From Serratia oryzae (GTDB lineage Bacteria; Pseudomonadota; Gammaproteobacteria; Enterobacterales; Enterobacteriaceae), in the NCBI RefSeq assembly GCF_001976145.1, contig NZ_MOXD01000001.1, positions 590,711 to 654,710 on the forward strand: a stretch of DNA of 64,000 bases, in the 5' to 3' direction. The notes below the pieces were generated by a model. The model was not told the DNA's origin and searched no databases. It worked only from the letters and a program-made list of their open reading frames with translations. The first letter of the stretch is position 1, and each line of letters opens with the position of its first letter. Both the position numbers and the translations under genes were made by a program. This document shows, one piece after another, positions 10,299-19,557 of this stretch.

Positions 10299-11671
10299 GA
10301 TTGCTCCTCGGTGGTGAAAAGTGATTGGTGCGCCGCTTTGGCACGAGCCAAGACCTGTTGGATAAATACGCTGGCGCTGCCGAGCGCATTGGCAGGATCG
10401 AGCAGTTCGGCCAGTTGTTGGCGATCGAGCCATTTCAGCACCTGCTCATCCTGTTCCAACACCGCCAGCAGCGGCAAATTTGCTGCCTGTGCGTGCTGGC
10501 AGGCCTGTTCGATATGGCGGTGGGCGTTCTGGCGCCCCATCTGTTCACCCAGCGCCATCGTCACGGCTTCAGCCAGGATCAGCCCACCGGTCAGCGCCAG
10601 ATTATCCGCCATACGGGCCGGGAAAACCTGCAGCCCGTCAATCAGCGGCACGCTGGCCGCCAGCGCCCCGGCGCTGAGCATCATCAGTTCCGGCAGGCTT
10701 TCCCATTCGGCATGCCAACCACCCAAACCACGCTCATGTTCTTGCAGCATCGCCTGATACAGGCCGCTTACCAGCGCGGGGGCACGCATCGCCGCCGCCA
10801 GGATCACCGCGCAGGACACCGGGTTGCGCTTATGCGGCATGGTTGAAGAACCGCCGCGTCCCTCGGCCTGCGGTTCGGCAACCTCAGCAATTTCGGTCTG
10901 GCACAATAGTGAAATATCGCGCGCCAGCTTGCCCAACGTACCGGCAAGCCCCGCATACCAGCCCGCCACTTCCAGCAGGCGATCGCGCTGGCTGTGCCAA
11001 GGGGTGTCGGCTTCCGTCAACTGCAAACGCTGCGCCAGCAGAGCAGACACCGCTTTGCCCTTGGTGCCCAGCGAATTGAGCGTCCCGGCGGCACCGCCAA
11101 ATTGCAGCACCAGCACGCGTGGCAACATCTGTTGCAAGCGTTGGCGATAACGCAGCAACGCGTCCAATGTGCCAGCCAGTTTCAGCCCTAACGTGGTGGG
11201 CAGCGCCTGTTGCATCCAGGTTCGCCCCACCATCAGCGTAACGCCATGGCGGTCAATCTGCTGCACCAGAACCGTCATCAGCTGCGTCAACTGGCGATCG
11301 GTCTGCGCTAACGCACCGCGCAGCTGCAACACCAAGCCGGTATCGATCGCATCCTGGCTGGTGGCTCCCCAATGCACAAAACGCGCCGCCTGCGCATCCT
11401 GTTCGGCCACCCGCGCGGTCAGTTGGCGTACCAGCGGGATCGCCAGATTACCTGCCTGTGCCGCCGCGGCGGCCACTGCACCAGCATCCAACAATTCGCT
11501 TTGACAACAGCGGGCGATGGTTTCTGCTGCTGAACGCGGGATCACGCCAGCTTCAGCCTGCGCCTGCGCCAGTGCTGCCTCAAAATCCAGCATCCCTTGC
11601 AAAACCGCTGCATCGCTAAAGCAGTGGTTGACCGCTGAAGGCCGCAGCAACGGTGTCAGTAATTCCATCAT
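10295..11671 (-). CDS. pcaB: 3-Carboxy-cis,cis-muconate cycloisomerase
   Basis: PcaB lactonises 3-carboxymuconate to 4-carboxymuconolactone. It belongs to the fumarase/aspartase superfamily, whose signature GSSTMPHKRNP is present near residue 275. The best start is one of two consecutive ATGs at 11671/11668 behind AGGACAGGAA, giving 458 or 457 aa. The stop overlaps pcaC (ATGA). The promoter region shared with divergent pcaR carries several PcaR-type operators, so the operon is probably induced by its own pathway. Confidence 0.94.
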   Translation of the reverse strand: MMELLTPLLRPSAVNHCFSDAAVLQGMLDFEAALAQAQAEAGVIPRSAAETIARCCQSELLDAGAVAAAAAQAGNLAIPLVRQLTARVAEQDAQAARFVHWGATSQDAIDTGLVLQLRGALAQTDRQLTQLMTVLVQQIDRHGVTLMVGRTWMQQALPTTLGLKLAGTLDALLRYRQRLQQMLPRVLVLQFGGAAGTLNSLGTKGKAVSALLAQRLQLTEADTPWHSQRDRLLEVAGWYAGLAGTLGKLARDISLLCQTEIAEVAEPQAEGRGGSSTMPHKRNPVSCAVILAAAMRAPALVSGLYQAMLQEHERGLGGWHAEWESLPELMMLSAGALAASVPLIDGLQVFPARMADNLALTGGLILAEAVTMALGEQMGRQNAHRHIEQACQHAQAANLPLLAVLEQDEQVLKWLDRQQLAELLDPANALGSASVFIQQVLARAKAAHQSLFTTEEQS

Positions 11672-11735
11672 TTCCTGTCCTCTACTCACTCTGGGCAACG
11701 CGTTAACGTTAGCCTTGCTAACCGAACAGCGTCAA

Positions 11736-11769
11736 GGGCGATAATCGCTATACTGTGCGTATATCGCAC
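11736..11769. promoter_or_regulatory. Pair of PcaR-type operators upstream of pcaBC
   Basis: GGGCGATAATCGCTA (11736-11750) and GTGCGTATATCGCAC (11755-11769) lie four bases apart. Each matches 11 of 15 positions of the remembered PcaR motif, and they are centred about two helical turns apart. The same two-part layout recurs at 11856 and at 15404. They lie 65-100 bp upstream of pcaB and about 140 bp upstream of pcaR. Confidence 0.55.
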
Positions 11770-11855
11770 AAAACGGGAACTTGATTGTGCTGTTATCAGA
11801 TTCTGTGATCCGAACAGGATTTTCACGCGTCAGTTTGCGGCCCGCAGCGCGCAGT

Positions 11856-11885
11856 GGGCGATTATCGGATAGACTGTGCGAAATT
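11856..11885. promoter_or_regulatory. PcaR-type operator module at the pcaR promoter
   Basis: GGGCGATTATCGGAT, then a second TGTGCGAAAT-like half site nine bases on, repeats the module seen 120 bp earlier. It ends about 25 bp before the pcaR ATG, suggesting autoregulation. Inferred from sequence similarity only. Confidence 0.5.
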
Positions 11886-11909
11886 AGCCAATACCAGCAG
11901 AGATTGACC

Positions 11910-12743
11910 ATGACTCGCCACTCCTCCCCCGACGCTGCTTCCGAAGATCACAGTTTTGTTGCTGGCAGCAGTAACGATCCGTTTAAAGGTGACCCGAATT
12001 TTATGACTTCGCTGGCGCGCGGCCTGGAGGTGATCCAGGCGTTCACGCCGCAGCGGCGGCTGATGTCGATCTCACAAATCAGTCAGAAAACCGGCATCCC
12101 GCGCGCCGCGGTGCGCCGTTGCCTGTACACGCTCACCAAATTAGGTTTTGTCTACGCGCAGGACGGCAAGAACTTTGAGCTGCGCCCGCGCATCCTGACG
12201 CTGGGCCACCCTTATCTGGCCTCGACGCCGCTGGCCAAGGCCACTCAGCCAGTGCTGAAGCACATCAGCCAGATGCTCAATGAATCCTGTTCGATCGCCA
12301 CGCTGGACGGTGACGACATTCTGTATATCGCACGCGCGTCCAGCTCACGTATTATGAGTATCGATCTGGATATCGGTAGCCGCTTGCCTGCCTTTGCCAC
12401 CTCGATGGGGCGCGTGCTGATCGCCCATTTGCCGCCGGAAGCGCTGAATAACTACCTCAAGCGCGTCAGCCTGGTGCGCTATACCCAGCACACCATTGCC
12501 AGCGTCAGCAGCCTGAAAGAAGAGCTGAAAAAGGTGCGTGCTCAAGGCTACGCCATTAACGATCAGGAATTGGAAATTGGCTTGCGTTCGATTGCCGTGC
12601 CGCTCCTGGCTGCCGACGGCAGCGTCAGCGCGGCCCTGAACGTCGGGGTGCAGGCGGGATTGGTGCCGATCGCTGAACTGACTGAGCGCATCCTGCCGGT
12701 GTTGCGTGATGGCGCTCAGGAACTGTCACTGCTGTTATCCTGA
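11910..12743 (+). CDS. pcaR: IclR-family regulator of pca genes, PcaR/PcaU-like
   Basis: A 277-aa IclR-family regulator of the PcaR/PcaU/PobR group. The N-terminal helix-turn-helix follows the family motif SLARGLEVIQAF (about residues 33-44), with MSISQISQKTGIPRAAVRRC as the recognition region. An IclR effector domain fills residues 110-275. The ATG at 11910 is used because homologues start about 30 residues before that motif. It is divergent from pcaBC with operators between them. Its likely effector is beta-ketoadipate or protocatechuate, as known for relatives. Eight candidate sites in the island suggest that it also controls pcaK-pobA and the 1878 transporter. Confidence 0.88.
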   Translation: MTRHSSPDAASEDHSFVAGSSNDPFKGDPNFMTSLARGLEVIQAFTPQRRLMSISQISQKTGIPRAAVRRCLYTLTKLGFVYAQDGKNFELRPRILTLGHPYLASTPLAKATQPVLKHISQMLNESCSIATLDGDDILYIARASSSRIMSIDLDIGSRLPAFATSMGRVLIAHLPPEALNNYLKRVSLVRYTQHTIASVSSLKEELKKVRAQGYAINDQELEIGLRSIAVPLLAADGSVSAALNVGVQAGLVPIAELTERILPVLRDGAQELSLLLS

Positions 12744-12758
12744 CTCCGCCACCGATAT

Positions 12759-12778
12759 CGCAGCCCTTACGGGCTGCG
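12759..12778. terminator. Hairpin between convergent pcaR and pobA
   Basis: An 8-bp stem CGCAGCCC/GGGCTGCG with a TTAC tetraloop lies between the two convergent stops. The T tract is poor on both strands, but the position suits a bidirectional terminator. Confidence 0.55.
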
Positions 12779-12786
12779 GTTGCTGA

Positions 12787-13962
12787 TTAAAAAGGCAAGC
12801 CAACATAGTTTTCAGCCAGCATGGTCATGGCGCTGCGCGATTTGACCATGTATTGCAATTCAGACAGTTGCAGGCGCTGCTGGAACGAACTGCTTTCCCC
12901 CTGGGTGTGTAACATGTTGGTCATCCACCAGGAGAAATGCTCCGCACGCCATACCCGCCGCAAGGCCTGCTCGCTGTATGCATCCAGATGCGACCAGTTG
13001 CCCTGGCGGTATAGGCTTTCCAGCGCCTGAGCCAGCAGGCGCACGTCGGCCATGGCCAGGTTTAACCCTTTTGCGCCGGTAGGCGGCACAATGTGCGCGG
13101 CATCCCCGGCTAACAGCAGGCGTTTATAACGCATCGGTTCAGTCACAAAACTGCGCATGCCGACCACATTTTTCTGGAAAATTTTCCCTTGCTTTAGTGA
13201 CCAACCGTTGCGGTTTTCCAAGCGGGTTTCCAGTTCGTGCCAAATCCGATCGTCAGACCAATCCTCAACCTTTTCCTGCGGATCGCACTGAAAATACATG
13301 CGCTGCACCTGCGCCGAACGCGTGCTGACCAGGGCAAAACCACGCGCATGGCGGGCATAGATCAGTTCGTCACAGGAAGGAGGCGCTTCCACCAAAATAC
13401 CAAACCAGCCAAAGGGGTAGACGCGAGTATAATCCTTACGCAGCCCGCCAGGCATCGCGGCACGGCAGATGCCGTGAAAGCCGTCGCAGCCAATCACAAA
13501 ATCGCAGCTAATGATGTGGTCTTCATCCAGATGACGATAATGGATCTGCGGACGCGCACTTTCCAGTTGCTGCAGCGACACCTGCTCCACCTCAAACAGC
13601 AGTTGCCCCTGTGCCGCCTGACGTGCGGCAATCAGGTCTTTCAATACTTCATGTTGGGCGTAGACGGTGATTTCTCTGTCGGTCAGTTCGGTCAGGTCAA
13701 TACGGTGTTGTTCCCCGTCAAATGCCAGCCGGATCCCTTGATGTTTGGCCCCTTCACGCGCCAGACGTGCCCCTAAGCCGGTCTGGTTAAGCAAGTCGAC
13801 AGTTCCCTGTTCCAGCACGCCGGCACGAATGGTTGATTCCACCGCTTGCTGGCTACGCGTTTCCAACACTACCGACTCGATCCCTTGCAGATGCAACAGA
13901 TGAGAAAGCATCAGCCCAGCGGGCCCGGCACCCACGATCCCTACCTGTGTTTGTCTATGCAC
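12787..13962 (-). CDS. pobA: 4-Hydroxybenzoate 3-monooxygenase
   Basis: PobA is a flavin monooxygenase that hydroxylates 4-hydroxybenzoate to protocatechuate using NADPH and O2. It has 391 aa, close to the usual 394. FAD motifs are GAGPAGL (11-17), the DG motif in CDGFHG near residue 160, and GDAAHIVPPTGAKGLN near residue 285. The start is a GTG at 13962 with AAGGAG six bases upstream, and that site overlaps the pcaK stop codon. It is cotranscribed with pcaK, pairing uptake with the first enzymatic step. Confidence 0.95.
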   Translation of the reverse strand: MHRQTQVGIVGAGPAGLMLSHLLHLQGIESVVLETRSQQAVESTIRAGVLEQGTVDLLNQTGLGARLAREGAKHQGIRLAFDGEQHRIDLTELTDREITVYAQHEVLKDLIAARQAAQGQLLFEVEQVSLQQLESARPQIHYRHLDEDHIISCDFVIGCDGFHGICRAAMPGGLRKDYTRVYPFGWFGILVEAPPSCDELIYARHARGFALVSTRSAQVQRMYFQCDPQEKVEDWSDDRIWHELETRLENRNGWSLKQGKIFQKNVVGMRSFVTEPMRYKRLLLAGDAAHIVPPTGAKGLNLAMADVRLLAQALESLYRQGNWSHLDAYSEQALRRVWRAEHFSWWMTNMLHTQGESSSFQQRLQLSELQYMVKSRSAMTMLAENYVGLPF

Positions 13963-13972
13963 AACGTTCTCC

Positions 13973-15328
13973 TTATTGAGCCTTGTTCAGTGAGCCCAGC
14001 AACGCAGGTTTGCTGAGGGAAAAATGTTTAATCATCAATGCCAACGCGGCGACCAATGCCGGGATCGCCAGCAGGGTAAAAATCACGCTGAAAGACAGTT
14101 GCAATTGCATCAGCAATCCGCCGCTCATTGCACCAAGAATGCCGCCAAAGCGCCCAATACCCAGCATCCAGGCCACCCCGGTGGCGCGACCGTTTGTCGG
14201 GTAATAACCGGCGGCCAATGCCGGCATGGATGACTGCGCACCGTTCATGCAAACGCCGGCAATAAACACCACGCCCCCCATCAGCACCGGATTGGTATTG
14301 ACAAAACCGATAGCAAAGACAAACAGCGCGGTGAGGAGGTAACCGACGGCCACCACCTTGTGTGGATTCATCCGATCCATCAACCAGCCGATCACCAGCA
14401 CTCCAATGCCGCCCCCGAGTGGGAACAAGGCCGTAATCAACGAAGCCTGGCGCAGCGAGGCCCCCGTTTCACGGATCAACAGCGGCAGCCAACTGGTCAA
14501 CAGATAGAAAATCATCAGCCCCATGAAATAGGTCAGGCACAGCATCAAGGTGCCACGCAGGTAATGCGGGGAAAAGATTACCCGTAACGCCGACTTCTCG
14601 GTTTTTGCCCCTTGTTCATTCAAAGTAAAACGCAGCGGTGCCACCAACTGCTGCGGCGAAATACGGCGCAGTACGGCTGCAATACGTTCGGCCGGATAGC
14701 GGTGCAACACCATAAAACGTACCGACTCTGGCAGTGCGGCAATAAGCACCAGCGCCAACAGCAGTGGAGCCACACCGCCCAGAATCAGCACGCTTTGCCA
14801 GCCAAAATGGGGGATCAGCCAGGCAGAAACGAAGCCGCCCAGCGAAGAACCCAGCGGGAAACCACAGAACATCAGGTTCACCAGCAACGCCCGGCGGCGC
14901 TCGGGGGCATATTCCGACATCAGCGTCGCGGCGTTAGGCATAGCAGCCCCTAACCCCAATCCGGTGAGGAAGCGCAGCAGAGTCAGCATGGATAAGTTGG
15001 TCGCAAACGCGGTCAGCAGGCTGAAACCGCCGAAGACCAGCAGCGAGAGAATCAATACTTTGCGGCGGCCGATGCGATCTGCCAACGGCCCGGCGGTCAG
15101 TGCCCCTACGGCAAGGCCCACCAGCGCCGCGCTCATCACCGGGCCCAGTGAGGTTTTTTCAATCCCCCACTCCTGCACCAGAGAAGCGGCAATATAACCG
15201 ACGATCGCCGTGTCAAAACCGTCCAGCGCAACCGTTAAAAAACACATCCCCAGTATTAGCCACTGGTAGGTGGAAAACCGGCTGTTGTTGATCAGTGCTT
15301 GGACATCAATAGTGTTTTCTTGTGGCAT
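13973..15328 (-). CDS. pcaK: 4-Hydroxybenzoate/protocatechuate transporter PcaK (AAHS family)
   Basis: PcaK is an MFS symporter of 451 aa with about 12 membrane helices. The AAHS signature LDGFD follows TM1, and GPLADRIGRRK lies in the TM2-TM3 loop. An AGGAAG site lies eight bases before the ATG. Its TAA stop is 10 bp from the pobA start, so the two form an operon, and its promoter carries two strong PcaR-type operators. Cotranscription with pobA makes 4-hydroxybenzoate the likeliest substrate. It resembles the 1878-3245 transporter; the two may divide substrates. Confidence 0.88.
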   Translation of the reverse strand: MPQENTIDVQALINNSRFSTYQWLILGMCFLTVALDGFDTAIVGYIAASLVQEWGIEKTSLGPVMSAALVGLAVGALTAGPLADRIGRRKVLILSLLVFGGFSLLTAFATNLSMLTLLRFLTGLGLGAAMPNAATLMSEYAPERRRALLVNLMFCGFPLGSSLGGFVSAWLIPHFGWQSVLILGGVAPLLLALVLIAALPESVRFMVLHRYPAERIAAVLRRISPQQLVAPLRFTLNEQGAKTEKSALRVIFSPHYLRGTLMLCLTYFMGLMIFYLLTSWLPLLIRETGASLRQASLITALFPLGGGIGVLVIGWLMDRMNPHKVVAVGYLLTALFVFAIGFVNTNPVLMGGVVFIAGVCMNGAQSSMPALAAGYYPTNGRATGVAWMLGIGRFGGILGAMSGGLLMQLQLSFSVIFTLLAIPALVAALALMIKHFSLSKPALLGSLNKAQ

Positions 15329-15403
15329 AGAGCGCTTCCTATCTTGGCTGAGCTACTGTGACCATAAGGGAACGCGAGATAAGTATCCTGAGAGCCCTTA
15401 AAT

Positions 15404-15418
15404 GCGCGATAATCGAAC
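15404..15418 (-). promoter_or_regulatory. PcaR-type operator upstream of pcaK-pobA
   Basis: On the - strand this reads GTTCGATTATCGCGC, 13 of 15 positions of the remembered PcaR motif. It lies 75 bp upstream of the pcaK ATG and is followed outward by a GTGCGTCAATCGC half site, as at 11736 and 11856. Confidence 0.6.
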
Positions 15419-15489
15419 ACAAGTGCGTCAATCGCCATTTAAGCAAAACATTGACGTCGAAAAGTTGCAATATTGTTAATTAAATTACT

Positions 15490-15504
15490 GTGCGAATACC
15501 GAAC
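15490..15504 (-). promoter_or_regulatory. Distal PcaR-type operator upstream of pcaK-pobA
   Basis: On the - strand this reads GTTCGGTATTCGCAC, 13 of 15 positions of the remembered PcaR motif, 161 bp upstream of the pcaK ATG. With the site at 15404 it could allow looping or cooperative binding. Confidence 0.55.
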
Positions 15505-15833
15505 AAAAGCAGGTGGAGAGATGAAAAATTACAATATAAATCAATGCAAAAAATCGTTATGCACCAATAAAGGCACATCGAATTTATGTGACTAGTTTAA
15601 CATTAATTAATGGTACTTAATGACGATTCATTTGACGCTGGCCGTCTTGTCAGCAACGTGAGGAAGAGGGGCACTGGAAATTAGCGTTACTGTTGAGCGA
15701 TAAAACGCCCATCTCACCTGAATGCAATCAATAGTTACATTAATGCAACAATTAAATTACGATAACTCAAGAATTATTAACTAATATAAAAGTGTTGGTA
15801 TCGCGCCAACACCAGTGAATACTTGATAACTTC

Positions 15834-15869
15834 GCCCTGAGCACCTCTACCCTGTTCAGGGCTTTTTTT
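15834..15869 (+). terminator. Strong + strand terminator in a gene-free region (possible small RNA end)
   Basis: GCCCTGA/TCAGGGC followed by seven T. No + strand gene precedes it: the 870-bp gap 15329-16198 has no convincing ORF. A stable hairpin GTGTTGG/CCAACAC (15792-15812) lies just before it. A homologous terminator follows 222 bp later. Confidence 0.75.
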
Positions 15870-16055
15870 CGGCTGTACCAACCTATTAACCGCAAATAGT
15901 CACAGGCTGAACCTTTTTAAAATTAAGCCAGGTTATTATAAGCTGACTCATTGATTTTGAGATAATTCTCACTACGTTATAGCAGTATTTCTAAACTAAA
16001 CTCTGAATGCTAATAATGCTGTTCAAAATAATAATTGCCGACTTCAAAACGCCTC

Positions 16056-16091
16056 GCCCTGATCGATCATCCCTGAACAGGGCTTTTTTTT
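16056..16091 (+). terminator. Second, homologous + strand terminator in the same gap
   Basis: GCCCTG/CAGGGC followed by eight T. The loop and the preceding 20 bases resemble those of the terminator at 15834 (ACTT, then CGCCCTGA, CCCTG, CAGGGC in the same order). This points to a duplicated transcription unit, and two tandem small RNAs are the simplest reading. Confidence 0.75.
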
Positions 16092-16133
16092 ATCTATTCG
16101 CCGTAGATAATTGTTTGATGTCTTGGCTTGGAA

Positions 16134-16161
16134 TTAAAAAGCCCCGATAATCTATCGGGGC
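16134..16161 (-). terminator. cutC terminator
   Basis: A perfect 9-bp stem GCCCCGATA/TATCGGGGC. On the - strand it is followed by TTTTTAATT. It lies 38 bp past the cutC stop and ends that transcript. Confidence 0.8.
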
Positions 16162-16198
16162 CAGAAAATATCAGATCCGGTACAACGAGGAGTCTATT

Positions 16199-16957
16199 TC
16201 ACGCACTCTTGGTTATTGGGCCAACCAAAGCCAGCGCATTCTTCATTGCTTCAACCATTTCACCATCCACGCAATAATGGCTGAACTCGTCAAACTCACT
16301 GTCGGAACACATGGTCACACCGGCCTTGCGATAACGCATGGTCGAAGGCACCGTATGCCCAGAAGAGCTGTGCAACTCCTGAATACCGATATCTACAAAC
16401 TTGTGCAGGTTACTTAAGCGTACTCCGGCCCCCGCCATAATCACCGGCCCTTGGCTGGCCTGCAACAGATTACGTAACAGCGGTAATCCCAGCTCGGCAT
16501 TTTGCTGTTGCCCCGAGGTCAGAATGCGAGCTACGCCCAATTGCGTCAATTGCTCCAACGCAACCAGCGGGTTTTGGCACATGTCGAACGCGCGGTGGAA
16601 AGTCACCGCCATCTCACCGCTCAATTTCATCACTTCCCGCATGCGCGGCAAATCAATATGCCCTTCTTCACCCAACATCCCGACCACCACGCCGGCAAAC
16701 CCCAGGTCACGAATGTATGAGATATCATTTTTCATGATCTCGAAATCGACCGCGCTGTAACAGAAATCACCACCGCGCGGACGCACGATCGGATGCACGG
16801 GAATATTCACCCGCTCACGGGCCAGCAACAGCGAACCATAACTTGGCGTTAATCCGCCCTCACTCTGGCTGGCGCACAGTTCAATACGATCGGCACCTGC
16901 CTGTTCAGCCGTCATCGCACAATCGACGCTATAGCAACAAACTTCCAGTTTTATCAT
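16199..16957 (-). CDS. cutC: CutC family protein
   Basis: CutC is a TIM-barrel protein first linked to copper tolerance; its molecular activity is still uncertain. The 252 aa match the family, with the N-terminal [10 protein letters not shown], then [10 protein letters not shown] and HRAFDM segments that are highly conserved. GGGGG precedes the ATG. It has its own terminator and a divergent neighbour, patB. In E. coli it lies next to yecM and argS; here patB is inserted between cutC and yecM. Confidence 0.95.
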   Translation of the reverse strand: MIKLEVCCYSVDCAMTAEQAGADRIELCASQSEGGLTPSYGSLLLARERVNIPVHPIVRPRGGDFCYSAVDFEIMKNDISYIRDLGFAGVVVGMLGEEGHIDLPRMREVMKLSGEMAVTFHRAFDMCQNPLVALEQLTQLGVARILTSGQQQNAELGLPLLRNLLQASQGPVIMAGAGVRLSNLHKFVDIGIQELHSSSGHTVPSTMRYRKAGVTMCSDSEFDEFSHYCVDGEMVEAMKNALALVGPITKSA

Positions 16958-17074
16958 CGTTACCCCCAGTGAACGGCTAAAAATGCTACAGCAGTTGTTC
17001 TACCTGTCGCTATAGTTACAAGATTTCTCGCATAGGGTCGTACCCTACAACATAAGCCAGCTCAAGGGGAAACT

Positions 17075-18226
17075 ATGGCATTCAATTTTGATCAATGGAT
17101 AGACCGCAGTCACAGTGACAGCGTTAAGTGGAACAAATATCGCGATCGCGACATTATTCCCCTCTGGGTCGCCGACACAGACTTTGCTTCTCCCCCTGCG
17201 GTGATCGACGCTCTGCAGCAGCGCATCGCCCATGGCGTGTTCGGCTACGGCCACCCATCCCCTGAGCTTGGCAAGGTTTTTACCCGGCGCATGGCAGAGC
17301 GCTATGGCTGGCACATTTTGCCCGAATGGCTGGTTATCCTGCCGGGCCTGGTTTGCGGGCTGAATTTATGCGTACGTGCTTTTACCGCTGAAGGTCAGGC
17401 AACCCTTGCCCCTTCACCGATTTATCCTCCTTTCCGTAAAGCCGCAAAGTTTGCTGGTCGTTCACAACGGCAAATTCCGTTACGGCTCGATAATCAACGC
17501 TGGGTATTGGATCTCGCTCACGCAGAACGGCAACTTGAAGGGAACGAGCGGCTACTGATGCTATGCAATCCACACAACCCTGGCGGCACGGTGTATCGGC
17601 GCGAAGAACTGCTGGCGCAGCATGAGTTCGCCCGCCGTCATGATCTGATCGTCTGTTCGGATGAAATCCACTGTGATCTGCTGTTGGAGCCCGGCTTGCA
17701 GCATATTCCGTTTGCCAGCCTGAATGACGATGCGGCGCAGCGCAGCATTACTCTGATGGCACCGTCAAAAACCTTCAACATCGCCGGATTGGGGGCTTCA
17801 ATGGCCATCATCCCTAACAACCAATTGCGTTTACAGCTATGCCGGGCGCGCAGTGGCATTGTGCCGGAAGTGGACATACTGGCGCTGGTTGCCGCTCAGG
17901 CAGCCTACAGCGATGGGCAACAGTGGCTGTATGAACAACTGGATTATTTACGCGCCAACCGCGATTTGGTGATCGAGCGTATTAATGCCTTGCCCGGCCT
18001 GCATCTGCCTCCGGTAGAAGCAACCTACTTGGCCTGGATCGATTGCCGCGGATTGCCCGTAAACAACCCGCATGCCTTTTTCGAGCAGGCCGGTGTTGGC
18101 TTGAGCCCTGGGCTAGACTTTGGCGACCGCCGTTTTGTGCGTCTCAACTTTGGCTGCCGACGTGAACTGCTCAGAGAGGCGCTGGATCGCATGGCGCAGG
18201 CGGTCAATCGCCTCAGTGCCGGTTAA
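17075..18226 (+). CDS. patB: PLP-dependent C-S lyase / aminotransferase, PatB/MalY family
   Basis: A fold-type I PLP enzyme of 383 aa, in the MalY/PatB group, which cleaves cystathionine and related C-S bonds. Visible motifs are the N-terminal WVADTDF, the CNPHNPGG segment near 164, CSDEIHCD near 194 and the PLP lysine Lys232 in PSKTFNIAGL. AAGGGGAA precedes the ATG. The last 4 bp overlap the end of convergent yecM. The family assignment is firm, but the physiological substrate is open. Confidence 0.85.
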   Translation: MAFNFDQWIDRSHSDSVKWNKYRDRDIIPLWVADTDFASPPAVIDALQQRIAHGVFGYGHPSPELGKVFTRRMAERYGWHILPEWLVILPGLVCGLNLCVRAFTAEGQATLAPSPIYPPFRKAAKFAGRSQRQIPLRLDNQRWVLDLAHAERQLEGNERLLMLCNPHNPGGTVYRREELLAQHEFARRHDLIVCSDEIHCDLLLEPGLQHIPFASLNDDAAQRSITLMAPSKTFNIAGLGASMAIIPNNQLRLQLCRARSGIVPEVDILALVAAQAAYSDGQQWLYEQLDYLRANRDLVIERINALPGLHLPPVEATYLAWIDCRGLPVNNPHAFFEQAGVGLSPGLDFGDRRFVRLNFGCRRELLREALDRMAQAVNRLSAG

Positions 18227-18786
18227 CCCCGCTCGCTGGCGACGATGTCACGGATAGGATACGGATGGAACTTGATGGTGATATTGCCATCCGTCAGGGC
18301 CAGCGTCGGGTTCGGCAAGCGTTCCCCCTCTCCTTTTGGCGCACTCTGCTTCAGCTTGATCCCTGGCAGCAGCAGCGCCTCATCCGCCAAACAGCTCAAC
18401 GCTCGCGCATAGAGGGTGGCCGGATCGCCGCCCAGCACCAGTTCCACGTGCTCCCATCCTTCGTGCGGATAACGTTTTTCACCAGGATAGGGCAGCTCCA
18501 CACAGTCGATATGCCACGGGCCCACCGCCAAAGGAACGGCCAGATCAAACAAGCAAATAGGCCGGCCGTTGATCTCCGTTTCCGACAACAACGTCGCGCA
18601 CTGCAATAGCCCTTGGCGCCAGCGATCGGCGGTGCTGTTCTGGTGGCAACGCAGCGAAATATGGTCAGCGCTGAATGCTGACAAATCGAGATGCAGCTTT
18701 TCTGCCAGTTGTGTCAGCGCCTGTTCAAAGCGCGGTAAATCCTGCACCAGGTCGTTAAGTTCGGTAATCGATGACAAAGAGATCAT
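18223..18786 (-). CDS. yecM: VOC-fold protein YecM
   Basis: YecM is a glyoxalase/VOC-fold protein, metal-binding in its E. coli structure, of unknown function. From the ATG at 18786 it has 187 aa, matching E. coli (188). Conserved stretches are ADHISLRCHQN, NGRPICLF, WPGEKRYPHEGWEHVE-like and RLPNPTLALTDG. The frame is open further upstream, but the residues there do not match the family. It is convergent with patB by 4 bp and lies beside argS as in E. coli. Confidence 0.93.
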   Translation of the reverse strand: MISLSSITELNDLVQDLPRFEQALTQLAEKLHLDLSAFSADHISLRCHQNSTADRWRQGLLQCATLLSETEINGRPICLFDLAVPLAVGPWHIDCVELPYPGEKRYPHEGWEHVELVLGGDPATLYARALSCLADEALLLPGIKLKQSAPKGEGERLPNPTLALTDGNITIKFHPYPIRDIVASERG

Positions 18787-19222
18787 AGGTTGTTCAATTT
18801 CTCCAAATGCGGGCAACAGATAGCATAATTTACACGGCGAATGCGGCACAGGCTACGACTTGTACAGTGAAAAAAACCGTCAGGTTTGAGTGAATTATTC
18901 CTTCTTTTGTACAACTTTATTTTGCGAAAAACTATTAGACAGTCGGTAATGATAATAGCGCCTAGAGTGTATTATTTAACCCCACTTTTAATTTGTTATA
19001 TTCTCAAGATAAAACAACCACCCAACCAATTGTTTTAAAACAAATTTAATTTTAAGACACACAATTCCTTCTCCAAAATTTACGCAGAAAATCTTTATTC
19101 ATTGATTTTAATGACTAAAAAAACAAGATATAGTAAGAATTTTCTTATTTGGCGCGTGATTAATTGCTTACACCGGACTATTACGATAATTTGAGCCTGT
19201 ACCAAAATACAGGTAAATAACT

Positions 19223-19360
19223 ATGCTTCTTTTAGGCCTTTCTGTTGTTCTGATACTTATTGCGGTCTATGCAATTTATCGCCACTGCAGGATAAGTCAA
19301 AATAGTATGCTGCATACTAGTCGACGCAGCCGTCCTGGTCGCCACAATAAACAACGTTAA
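19223..19360 (+). CDS. Small single-helix membrane peptide, 45 aa
   Basis: An ORF of 45 codons encodes an N-terminal hydrophobic helix (LLLGLSVVLILIAVYAIY) followed by a very basic tail rich in Arg and His (TSRRSRPGRHNKQR). AGGTAA lies seven bases before the ATG. It occupies the 770-bp gap between yecM and argS. The hydrophobic helix plus basic tail and a ribosome site favour a real small protein, but no family was recognised. The rest of the gap (18787-19222, 19361-19557) is AT-rich, with no other gene seen. Confidence 0.55.
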   Translation: MLLLGLSVVLILIAVYAIYRHCRISQNSMLHTSRRSRPGRHNKQR

Positions 19361-19557
19361 CTCTTTAACCTTGCATAGCGCCACTTTTCCCCTCTTTCGT
19401 TACCCTGCCCGCGTCAACTGCTGACGCGGCGCCTCTTATCAGATACAATTACGGGCTATTTTGTGGTTAGCCGGCCTTTCTGGCGCGGTAATAAGAACCA
19501 CCTTTGAATCCGGAGGGCCGTGCAGCGCACGCCCCTCGTTTGCATTAAGGTAACCCG

